A DNA stretch of 47,566 nt from Chitinophaga pinensis (GTDB taxonomy: Bacteria; Bacteroidota; Bacteroidia; Chitinophagales; Chitinophagaceae), in assembly GCF_007896845.1 (NCBI RefSeq), contig NZ_VOHS01000042.1:1-47566 (forward strand), given 5' to 3'. Of the stretch, positions 9,977-17,971 are shown piece after piece; the stretch's first letter is position 1; each line of letters starts with the position of its first letter. Both the position numbers and the translations under genes were made by a program. The notes beneath the pieces were generated by a model, which was given only the letters and a program-made list of their open reading frames with translations, was not told where the DNA came from and made no database searches.

Positions 9977-11307
9977 GTCTGAATATGGAAAAAAAGACAG
10001 TCGCCAGAAGGAAATTCCTGTCTGGTTTTATCAAAGCAGGTGCGTTGCTTCCGTTTACGGGAGCAGCCACCTTCGCCAAAGCCGCCACCCCTCCTGCTGT
10101 ACAACATACGGAAGGATATGCCGCCGGCAATACACCTGACAGGATCATCCTCACGATCACCAAAGATCCTGCTACCAGCGCCACTATTAACTGGCGCAGC
10201 GCTGCAGGCATCAATACGGCTTATATAGAATATACCAGTGCGGATGCTCATCCGGAGTTTGCGGCCAATGTGAAGCGGCTCACTGCGAACAGTGAAGCGT
10301 TCAAACTGGAAGCACTGGATGTAGTCTATCACCGGATAACACTCAGCGACCTGCAACCAGCTACCTTGTACACTTACCGGGTAGGTAGTGACAGTGGATG
10401 GAGCGAATGGCTGCAATTCAAAACAGCCGCAGCTACACCAGGTAAAACATCCTTTATTTATCTGGGTGATGCACAGGTAGGCATCCGTCCTTTCTGGAGT
10501 CGCGTCATCAGAAAAGCGTATGCGCAATTACCCGACGCGCAGACCATCATTCATGCCGGCGATCTGGTCAACCGTGCCAATAATGATGAGGAGTGGGGAC
10601 AATGGTTTGAAGCTGGTGGCTATATTCACGGCAGCATCCCTTCGCTGGTAACACCGGGCAATCATGAGTATACACATGAAGACGGACGGCCACATCTTTC
10701 ACTCTTCTGGAAGCAGCAATTCTCTCTTCCCGGCAATGGTACCGGCGATCCTCAACTGGAAGGTTCTGTATTTTATGCGGACATACAGGGAGTACGTTTC
10801 ATCTCACTCAATACCATGATGATGGAAGAAGCCAGTTCCGAAGCACTGATCGATACACAGAAGAAATGGCTGGAAACGACACTGGAAAACAATCCAAATA
10901 AGTGGACGGTAGTCACCATGCATCACCCCGTATTTTCAACGAAAAAAGGGCGTTATAATGAGAAAGTGAGGGCACATTTTAAGCCGGTCTTTGACAAATA
11001 TAAAGTGGATATTGTCTTACAGGGGCATGACCATGCTTATGGACGCGGTATGCAACAGGTAGCCCCTTACGGCACCATGTATGTGGTATCCGTAAGTGGC
11101 TCCAAAATGTATGAATATGAGAAAATGGAATGGGCGGATGTTGTAGCCGGGCACCTGCAGATGTATCATCTCATTACCATTGATAATGACCGCCTTAGTT
11201 TCCGGTCCCATCTGGCGACGGGCGAATTGTTTGATGCTTTTATATTGGAAAAGCGACGTAATAAGCCAAACAGGCTATTGCCTTTTCAGCCATCCGTTAT
11301 CGCGTAA
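9973..11307 (+). CDS. Tat-exported calcineurin-like metallophosphoesterase with N-terminal fibronectin/PAP-like domain
   Basis: About 444 residues from the ATG at 9973, which overlaps the SusD stop (ATGA); the ATG at 9985 is also possible. The N-terminus has a twin-arginine signal (ARRKFLSGF then a hydrophobic stretch to TFAKA). A purple-acid-phosphatase-type beta domain lies at about 55-150 (ATINWRS, VYHRITLSDLQPATLYTYRVG). The metal-binding motifs are in order: GDAQ (165), GDLVNR (196), GNHE (229), MHHP (316) and GHDHAYGR (351). It should hydrolyse phosphate esters outside the cytoplasm. The position at the end of a sigma/FecR/SusCD operon suggests that a phosphorylated ligand is taken up or trimmed. 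The 3' end overlaps the convergent esterase gene by 33 bases. Confidence 0.9.
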   Translation: MSLNMEKKTVARRKFLSGFIKAGALLPFTGAATFAKAATPPAVQHTEGYAAGNTPDRIILTITKDPATSATINWRSAAGINTAYIEYTSADAHPEFAANVKRLTANSEAFKLEALDVVYHRITLSDLQPATLYTYRVGSDSGWSEWLQFKTAAATPGKTSFIYLGDAQVGIRPFWSRVIRKAYAQLPDAQTIIHAGDLVNRANNDEEWGQWFEAGGYIHGSIPSLVTPGNHEYTHEDGRPHLSLFWKQQFSLPGNGTGDPQLEGSVFYADIQGVRFISLNTMMMEEASSEALIDTQKKWLETTLENNPNKWTVVTMHHPVFSTKKGRYNEKVRAHFKPVFDKYKVDIVLQGHDHAYGRGMQQVAPYGTMYVVSVSGSKMYEYEKMEWADVVAGHLQMYHLITIDNDRLSFRSHLATGELFDAFILEKRRNKPNRLLPFQPSVIA

Positions 11308-12195
11308 CCAGTTTTCCAGCCTGTCCAGCCAATGCTCGTCAGGATTGCTGGTACGCATCCCAAAACCATGGCCTCCGCGCTGGTAAGCATGCAGTTCCGC
11401 CCGAACATTATGCCTTACCAGTGCGGTATAAAAGGCAATACTATTTCCTACTACCACCCCCTTATCATCTGTGGCATGTACCAGAAAAGCAGGTGGCGTT
11501 TTATCTGTTACCTGCAGTTCATTGCTGAACTCTGTTACCGTAGCAGGTGCAGCATCCTTGCCGATCAGATTGTCTTTGGAGCCCTGATGTGTAAGGCTGT
11601 CTGCCATACTGATCACGGGATATACCAGCACCAGAAAGTCAGGACGCAGGTTTGTATGCTCCGGATTGGGAATATAGCTGTGGTCGAAATGTGTACCGGC
11701 AGTAGAAGCAAGATGTCCGCCGGCAGAAGACCCCATTAATCCTACCCTGTTCACATCAATATGCCATTCCTTTGCCCGCTGACGTACCAGCCGGATCGCC
11801 TGCTGGGCATCCTGTAAAGGGCCTATGGTACGATCCCACATCGTAGCGTTGTCCGGCATTCTGTATTTCAGCACGAAGACGGTAATCCCCATTTCATTCA
11901 GTCTTCTGGCAAAGTTGATCCCCTCATGCGTATAAGCAAGAAAGCTGTAACCACCACCCGGACAAACAATCATCGCAGCACCGTTCGCCTTATCTGCCGG
12001 TGGCAGGAAAAGTTGTACAGCAGGTACGGACACTTTATCAAATGACAGACTGCCGTTATTGTCTTTTTTAACTTCTTTATCGGGTACATTACGGCTGTTG
12101 ACAACACTATCCGGATACAAGGGCATAAACTGTTGTGCTTTGGTAGCACCCGCAATAATGGTCATCGCCGTCAGGCAGATAAGACGTTTCTTCAT
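11275..12195 (-). CDS. Secreted alpha/beta hydrolase, carbohydrate-esterase-like
   Basis: The start is placed at the ATG at 12195, which gives a signal peptide (MKKRLICLTAMTIIAGATKA) and 306 residues; upstream in-frame sequence does not look coding. The fold is the BD-FAE / acetyl-esterase type: oxyanion loop VCPGGGYSFLA, nucleophile GSSAGGH, acid in HATDDKGV and catalytic histidine in RGGHGFGM. Proteins of this kind remove acetyl or feruloyl groups from plant polysaccharides; the substrate here is unknown. It is monocistronic and overlaps the phosphoesterase gene tail to tail, with no terminator visible in the overlap. Confidence 0.87.
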   Translation of the reverse strand: MKKRLICLTAMTIIAGATKAQQFMPLYPDSVVNSRNVPDKEVKKDNNGSLSFDKVSVPAVQLFLPPADKANGAAMIVCPGGGYSFLAYTHEGINFARRLNEMGITVFVLKYRMPDNATMWDRTIGPLQDAQQAIRLVRQRAKEWHIDVNRVGLMGSSAGGHLASTAGTHFDHSYIPNPEHTNLRPDFLVLVYPVISMADSLTHQGSKDNLIGKDAAPATVTEFSNELQVTDKTPPAFLVHATDDKGVVVGNSIAFYTALVRHNVRAELHAYQRGGHGFGMRTSNPDEHWLDRLENWLRDNGWLKRQ

Positions 12196-12316
12196 GTGGA
12201 ATCCTTTTCTTTTGGCGAAAGATAAGGCAACAATATCGCATCTTATAAAAAATCCTATATTCGGGAATAGCCCATAAAAAACTGTTTTCTTAAAGCGCAC
12301 TGGTGAATCATCCATA

Positions 12317-12363
12317 AAAAGTAAAGGAGTATCAGCTGAACCATGTGATACTCCTTTTACTTT
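12317..12363 (-). terminator. Terminator of the small secreted protein gene
   Basis: A long stem pairs AAAGTAAAGGAGTATCA (from 12318) with TGATACTCCTTTTACTTT (12346-12363), with one bulged base and an 11-base loop. Both outer flanks are A/T runs. It lies just after the stop of the minus-strand gene that ends at 12377. Confidence 0.75.
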
Positions 12364-12376
12364 AAAAGATGCCGGT

Positions 12377-12772
12377 TTAATAACTCATATAGACTGTTAC
12401 AACAGCATGATGGTTATTCGTATTGGTGGGTGTCACTATATGTGTACCGCTGGCAACCACCGTACTACCTGACTTCACCGTAACAGAGAATTGCTCGCCT
12501 TCATTTCCTGCTACATAAAATTCATAAAATGCCCTGCCGGATACAATCGCTGTATTGGCAGGCGTCAGATAGTCCACACCGGAAGATACATTCTTTACAG
12601 TGGCTGTCAGACCGGCATAGGACTGGCTGGGAGAATCCACATAAACATGGAAATTCATTACAGCTCTTCTGGCAGCTGGTGTCGTCAGCTGACTGAATAC
12701 ACCTGCACGAAAGCTGGAAAATACAAGGGCGCAACATACCAGTAAAAGCGCGATGCTCAATTTCATTTTCAT
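12377..12772 (-). CDS. Small secreted protein of unknown function
   Basis: 131 residues with a clear signal peptide (MKMKLSIALLLVCCALVFSS). The rest is rich in serine, threonine and valine and looks like a single beta-sandwich domain (FHVYVDSPSQSYAGLTATVKN, FSVTVKSGSTVVASGTHIV). There is no lipobox and no recognised family. It stands alone between an esterase gene and the MocR regulator, with a 23-base inverted repeat directly before its start and a strong terminator after it. Periplasmic or secreted location is inferred from the signal peptide only. Confidence 0.7.
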   Translation of the reverse strand: MKMKLSIALLLVCCALVFSSFRAGVFSQLTTPAARRAVMNFHVYVDSPSQSYAGLTATVKNVSSGVDYLTPANTAIVSGRAFYEFYVAGNEGEQFSVTVKSGSTVVASGTHIVTPTNTNNHHAVVTVYMSY

Positions 12773-12779
12773 AAAATGG

Positions 12780-12802
12780 ATATTTTAGTCGCGCTAAAAT
12801 AT
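12780..12802. promoter_or_regulatory. Inverted repeat before the small secreted protein gene
   Basis: ATATTTTAG and CTAAAATAT form perfect 9-base arms around TCGCG. The repeat begins 8 bases before the ATG at 12772, so it is either an operator or an mRNA hairpin at the ribosome site. Confidence 0.5.
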
Positions 12803-12834
12803 TGCGGGCCAATGCAATCCGGATGCGGACAGAT

Positions 12835-14259
12835 TTAATATTGAGCCAGCACTTTCCGCAGAATATCCATCACCTTTTTCATTTCTTTTTCGTTCAGGGA
12901 GGCAAAGCCCATCCTCAGTCCATTCAGACTGTCTGCCACAGGATCGTAGGCCGTTCCGTCAGACATCTTCAGCCCCATCTCTCCTGCTCTTGCAGCGATA
13001 ACAGACAGCTTAAATTTACTGTCAAACTGTACCCATACCGCCATACCACCATCCGGTTTCCGGAAACGTACATATGTTCCCAGTTCCTTTTCCAGTAATT
13101 CACAGAAAAGGTCTCTCCGCTGCTGATAAAGTTTCAGGGATTTACGGATATGCCGCTGTATCACTCCTTCTTCAAACAAAGCTGCGAGAGCATCCTCAAA
13201 TAGCAGATCTCCCCGGAGATCGATCACTTTTTTGACCTGTGCCACCTTTTCTACAAATGCTTCTCCGGCAATAAGATATCCCAGCCGCATAGACGCTGTC
13301 AGATTTTCGTCACTGAACCTATATACAAGACATAACCTGCGTGATCTGCACCTGCCAATGGCAATATAGGCCGGTGCGCATAATGGAACTCATAATCATA
13401 ATCATCTTCGATCGTATAGAACCGGTGCTTTCTGATCAATGACAGCAGCTTCATTCTCCTTGCCGCACTCAGGGTCACTGTAGTCGGGTGGTGATGATGC
13501 GGAACGATATACAACAGCCTGAATTTCCTTTTACAGGCCTTTTCTATCTGATCTACGTCAATACCCTCCTCATCTACCGGAATACGGTTATTTTAGCCCC
13601 CAGCTGCTCAAATACAGCCGTTGCCAGTCTGTAACCCGGCTCTCCCACCAATACTCATCTCCCGGTTTGATCAGAGTGGCCGCAACCGCATAAATAGCCA
13701 TCTGTGCCCCGCGTGTCAGCAACAACATATCCGGCGTCATCGCGATTCCTCTCGAGCCGCTGATGTGCTCCGCCAGAGCCTTACGCAGGCGGAAGCTCCC
13801 CCGGCTATCCGAATACATGAAATACGTTCCACATCATCGTTATAGAAAGCCTGACGTTGTAGCTTTATCAACTGCTCTATGGGAGCAATACGGTGATCCG
13901 GAAAACCATCATGATCACATAGCGATATTGCCGTTGCGGATCAGAGGCTCCGGCTGATTTGTCTGTTGTTGCCGGTAAACCGGAACGGAAAGTCCGGGTT
14001 TCAGATCCGGCAGGTTTTCCGCCACCACCATACCGGAACGGGGCTTACTGTAGATCCAGTCCTGTGCCGCCATCTCATCATAAGCCGCTACCACCGTTCT
14101 GGATGGATATGCATCTCTTCCGCCATTACCCGGATAGAGGGCAGGCGTACCCGGCTTTAACACCCCACTACGGATCAGTTTTATCAGTCCGTTGGCCAGT
14201 TGCGCGTACACCGCCTGAGACGACGCTTTGTCTATATGGAGCAACATTGTATCCAGCAT
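12835..14259 (-). pseudogene. MocR-type GntR regulator (winged helix + PLP aminotransferase domain), several frameshifts as sequenced
   Basis: Read across frames, the minus strand encodes a MocR protein of about 475 residues. The winged-helix part gives AVYAQLANGLIKLIRSGVLKPG, then in another frame RLPSIRVMAEEMHIHP, then RTVVAAYDEMAAQDWIYSKPRSG. The aminotransferase part gives YSDSRGSFRLRKALAEHISGSRGI, LLLTRGAQMAIYAVA, IEDDYDYEFHY and YIGSVTK, where K is the PLP-binding lysine, and ends in LRMGFASLNEKEMKKVMDIL. At least five frame changes are needed (around 14140, 14100, 13900, 13650, 13550 and 13300). The order and spacing of motifs are normal, so the gene is probably intact in the organism. 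It likely senses a pyridoxal compound or amine and controls the divergent redox cassette through the operator at 14264-14306. Confidence 0.8.
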
Positions 14260-14263
14260 AATC

Positions 14264-14306
14264 TGTACTACCTAATTAATAAAATCTGTATGACTAAGGT
14301 AGTACA
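14264..14306. promoter_or_regulatory. Paired operator half-sites between MocR and its divergent operon
   Basis: TGTACTACCT (14264-14273) and AGGTAGTACA (14297-14306) are exact reverse complements, 33 bases apart centre to centre, about three helical turns. The left copy lies 5 bases from the MocR start codon and the right copy ends 10 bases before the -7 box of the divergent operon. This fits binding by a MocR dimer. Confidence 0.7.
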
Positions 14307-14315
14307 ATCGCGTCA

Positions 14316-14323
14316 TAACTTTG
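14316..14323 (+). promoter_or_regulatory. -7 box of the AhpD-like operon
   Basis: TAACTTTG matches TAnnTTTG exactly and lies 21 bases before the start codon at 14344. The right operator half-site lies just upstream. Confidence 0.65.
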
Positions 14324-14343
14324 TGCCAACAAAAACAAACAAA

Positions 14344-14786
14344 ATGGCAACAAGAACATTCATCGGCAAAAACCATCCTGAACTTTACAAAGTGATGGCA
14401 GATCTGGACAAAGCGATACATGTGGCAGGCATTGACAAATGGCATCATGAACTGATCAAATAGCGGCTTCACAATTCAACGGCTGTGCCTACTGCGTTGA
14501 TAAACATACACAGGACGCCATCGCGATGGATATTCCTATCCGGAAGATTGTACTGATCCCTGTATGGCATGAAGCAACTGATCACTTTACACAGGAAGAA
14601 CAACTGATCCTGCAGCTGACCAAAGCTGTGACCTTTATACATGAACATGGTATTACAGACGAACTGTATGATGAGTGCGTGCGCGTATTCGGAGAAGATT
14701 ACACCACCAAACTGATTGCAGCAGTTACTGTGATAAACACATGGAACCGTGTAGGTGTTTCCTTTAAGCTGCAACCTAAATTCTGA
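14344..14786 (+). CDS. AhpD-like carboxymuconolactone decarboxylase family protein, one frameshift
   Basis: The first frame ends at 14463, but adding one A to the run at 14458-14460 gives HELIKIAASQFNGCAYCVDKHTQDAIAMDI and one protein of about 147 residues. The CAYC cysteine pair and following histidine are the AhpD-type redox centre, in the usual sequence context (AASQFNGCAYCVDKHTQ). The C-terminal part continues as WHEATDHFTQEEQLIL and NTWNRVGVSF. Such proteins act as small thiol peroxidase or alkylhydroperoxidase-type enzymes in the cytosol. It is first in a three-gene cassette divergent from a MocR regulator, and the operator overlaps its promoter. Confidence 0.87.
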
Positions 14787-14797
14787 TAGCGGTAAAC

Positions 14798-15395
14798 ATG
14801 AAAGTATTACATATTGACAGCAGCATCCGTAACGAACGCTCCTGTATCAAAGGAGTTGTCGGCCTTCTTCATGACAACACTATCCACCAGATTCGGCCAG
14901 CTCCCGGTAGATTATCTCGATCTGTCTGTTGACACACCTTCACATCCGTCTGCGCTCTTCGTACAGGGCAATTATACGCCCCGGAGAGCGCACGCCGGAA
15001 ATGATCGCAGCACTGGCTGAATCGGAAGCACTGGTAGACAGGTTACATGACGCTGATATCTATGTGATAGGAATGCCTATGTATAACTTCTCCGTTCCTT
15101 CTTATTTCAAAGTGTTTATAGATAACATTGTCCGGATCAACAGGACCTTCCATAAGCACGAAGGTCAATATGAGGGATTATTAAAAAATAAGAAAGTCTT
15201 ATCATCAATACCAGAGGTGCAGACTTTTCAGCAGGATTTATGCTGGAACAATCCATGGACCAGTTGCAACCCTATCTCGAAAGGGTATTCGCTTTCCTCG
15301 GATTGCATGATCTTCATTTCATCAATGTATATCCTGTGCAGTTCTCCGGTCCGGAAGCCAGAGCCACTGCCATCGAAAATGCCAGAAAGAAATAA
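14798..15395 (+). pseudogene. FMN-dependent NADH:quinone oxidoreductase / azoreductase (AzoR-like), frameshifted as sequenced
   Basis: It starts 11 bases after the AhpD-like gene with MKVLHIDSSIRNERS, then changes frame to VSKELSAFF...VDYLDLSVDTPSHPSALFVQ, then to GERTPEMIAALAESEALVD, DIYVIGMPMYNFSVPSYFKVFIDNIVRI, and last to IINTRGADFSAGFMLEQSM ... ENARKK. This is the AzoR order; GMPMYNFSVPS is the flavin-binding loop. Three frame changes are needed, near 14843, 14980 and 15200; the last is a single missing A, the second fits two missing bases. The corrected protein has about 200 residues, normal for the family. It should reduce quinones or azo compounds with NAD(P)H in the cytosol. Confidence 0.83.
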
Positions 15396-15428
15396 CTGAA
15401 CTCGTTAACACGCTCTAAATAATATATC

Positions 15429-15847
15429 ATGGCGATTAAAACTGCCACTACAAAAGAGGATCTGCTCAACTGTAAACTCCCTGTATTACAGTTTCGTACC
15501 CACCTCGATCCGGACAAATACCTCGATACCATGCAGGAAGTTATCGAAGGAGGGTTTACACTCGCCTTTATTACGGACGAAGCGGGTGAAGCAGCAGGCA
15601 TTGTCGGTTACCGGTTTATCAATATGCTGCGTACGGTAAAACGATCTACATAGACGATCTGTTTGTGCTGCCGGAATACCGTGGTAAGGGATATGCCTCA
15701 CAACTACTCGCTCATGTCAGGGACGTTGCCACTGTCAATGACGTTAAACAGGTACATCTGGATAGTGGTTATCAGCTGCATCCTGCACACAGGTTACTCA
15801 ATCATGGATTTGTATTGAATTGCCTGCATTTCGCCTATGCCGTCTGA
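15429..15847 (+). CDS. GNAT-family N-acetyltransferase, one frameshift
   Basis: Adding one T after 15631 joins INMLRYGKT to IYIDDLFVLPEYRGKGYASQLL and gives 139 residues. LPEYRGKGYASQLL is the acetyl-CoA pyrophosphate loop (R/QxxGxG/A). LDSGYQLHPAHRLLNHGF is the typical GNAT end. The target is unknown. It is the third gene of the MocR-linked redox cassette, 33 bases after the azoreductase. Its stop (15845-15847) abuts the stop of the convergent GH9-like gene (15848-15850) with no base between. Confidence 0.8.
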
Positions 15848-17785
15848 TTACCATTCCAGCGGAACTGATTTCTCCAGAAATCCATAACCATAGGCCACTC
15901 TCAGGTGATCACCTTTCTTAGCGGCAGACGTTTTCCTCCAGTAACAAAGCGTCTTTTCTATAGGCATTTTTCCTGTAAATGTCATGCTGCCCTTTTTCGT
16001 GAGGTCAGTAATACCTTGCCGGCCGGCACATTATTGACATATAAGGTAACAGGCAATGTATCTGTATTAGCTACCGGCGCCTGCCAGCTGATCTGCCATG
16101 CATCTTTCTGACGATGGATCGGCTGCGGATGATTGTCATACCAGCTGAGTACGCCAGACTCATATTCCACGCAGTATTATGGTTGATCCAGCCTTCAAGG
16201 TGCCTGTCTTTTCCCTGCGGATTAAAAGGATACATCTCCGTCCCGGGTAAACAACTCAATGCACCGCGTGAAAGTTCCAGCCGGCACACACATCTTCCTG
16301 ATAGCCCCTCGGATAGCCTTTCGTAATACCATCAAATCCTTTCTCCGGATGATGCGCTGCATGTACATTCAGGGGGTTCCGGCCATACAGGTTATCAAAA
16401 TGCGCAAAGGCATCTGTTTTAGACGGACTGTCTTTGTTTTATCTTTCAACAAGGTAAGAGCCAGTAATGCAGATGCAGGAAACCCTGCCACATTGCCACT
16501 TCATTCATTTCCGGTACGGTCCAGTTATACCTGCATATCATATCTTCTGAAATCCCATGCATTGTCTGAACGGCTGATTACAACATCTGTCCATGCTGCT
16601 ATTTTCTTTTCCAGACCAGCAGGCGCCTGTTTAGGTATTGTTGCAGATAAACGGCAAGGCCACTCATCAACATATGTTCACTCATACGCTGCCCCTTTGT
16701 ACTCATAGATCCTGTAGGGACAAAGAATCAATGATCCATTTCGTCTGCTGATATGCCGCTTTCATATACGCATCCGCCTCCGGTGATTTATCGCGTTTCG
16801 CCACCTCATACATCAGCAGATTAGGTAAGATGGAGAACCGGGCGCATGACGGCCTTAGTAGTGCCCACCTCTCTTTGTATATCGAATAAACCCACCTCAC
16901 GCCAATGCTGCTGCACGAACGTCAGCACCTGCTGATAAAAGTCCGGAGAAAACCACTTATTGATGTAGGGATAAGCATACAGGAAAATGCAAACTGTGCC
17001 AGCGTCTGCGGATGCAATTGTTTTGGTAAGGGATCTTTGCTGGATCCTGTGTTTCCGGATTCACCAGATAATAACCAAGCCCCCAATGCAGATCCATCAT
17101 CACATCAGGGATATGTGTACCCTGTGGTGGCTCAATCGTTGTAAAGTATCTGCGGGCAGCTTCCATCGCCGTTTCATCATTAGGATTTCTCACCAGTACA
17201 TAACCGGGATCCATCACCCCCTGTTTCAGACTATCATAAGAAACGGTTGCAGGCATCGCATCATATGCCGCCGGATTCGAAAGATACATCAGATCAGAGA
17301 AGGAATCTCATACGAATAATATGTACCATCTCTCCACGGACAACCACCATATGCAGAATGGTGTGTACCCGTAATACTGCGTGTATCATTCATGACCAAC
17401 AGATGGCTCCAGACCGGCAGTTTCTATGAGACAGGGAGCAATCCGGAAAGGATAAGATACGCCTCCGGCAGATCAGCCCCTTTTACATGGATGACATAGG
17501 TAGAGGCCTTACCATCAGGAACAAAGCCCGTAAAATCGCCGGTACCATTTTTAGTTGTACCCTTATACAATGCTGTCTGACTATCATTCGCAGTAATATA
17601 AAAATCCAGACTGCCACTCATCGCAGTGGTACGGTAAAACGCATGGGTTCACCACTGTTATAGCCGGTCTGACTGACACATACCCAATGTGCCGCCGGAC
17701 GAAAAGTATCCTGCGCTGTAGTATCTGTCATGCTAAACAGCACGATACAGATCAACAGAAATATCCATTTTATACATTGCTTCAT
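15848..17785 (-). pseudogene. Secreted GH9-like glycoside hydrolase, many frameshifts as sequenced
   Basis: From the ATG at 17785: signal peptide (MKQCIKWIFLLICIVLFSM...TTAQ), then WVCVSQTGYNSGEPMRFTV, which resembles the Ig-like N-terminal domain of GH9 cellulases. Later stretches, in changing frames, read MSGSLDFYITAND, TGTHHSAYGGCPWRDGTYYSY, YLSNPAAYDAMPATVSYD, FSILPNLLMYEVAKRDKSPEA, DNAWDFRRYDMQ, FDNLYGRNPLNVHAAHHPE, RGALSCLPGTEMYPFNP, GWINHNTAWNMSLAY and a final GFLEKSVPLEW. The GRNP and TEMYPFNPQGKDRHLEGW regions recall the active-site end of GH9 toroids, but the match is remote. At least eight frame changes are needed, the worst case in the window. It is last in the LacI-controlled locus and has its own upstream repeat region. 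Confidence 0.6.
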
Positions 17786-17840
17786 AGTCAGTAATTCTTT
17801 ACATTGTTGTTGAATAAGTTACCTTTTACTGCTCCGTATT

Positions 17841-17922
17841 ATACCGTTGTTATACCGTCATTATGCCTGTAGTGATCCGCTCAGCAACGGACAAATACCG
17901 TTGTAATAGCGGCATAATGCCG
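17841..17922. repeat. Two 27-base direct repeats 54 bases apart, with internal palindromes
   Basis: Copy 1 at 17841-17867 and copy 2 at 17895-17921 both begin ATACCGTTGT and agree at 23 of 27 positions. Copy 2 also contains CGGCAT-A-ATGCCG (17910-17922), a perfect 13-base palindrome, and overlaps the inverted repeat CAACGG/CCGTTG (17885-17903). The block lies 56 bases before the GH9-like start and after the FAD gene stop. Regulator binding is the likely role. Confidence 0.55.
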
Positions 17923-17971
17923 ATATAATATAAGGGATGAACTGCCTCCTGCTGCTGACAACTATGTTACC

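Noticed and set aside
11332..11739. 135-residue plus-strand frame
   Set aside because: It is antisense to the secreted esterase, whose catalytic motifs are all in the minus-strand frame.
12196..12315. Longer N-terminus of the esterase (start at 12315)
   Set aside because: The extra 40 residues put a terminator hairpin and non-conserved sequence before a perfect signal peptide that starts at 12195.
17841..17922. CRISPR-like repeat array
   Set aside because: Only two imperfect copies, no spacers of constant length beyond one interval, and no cas genes.
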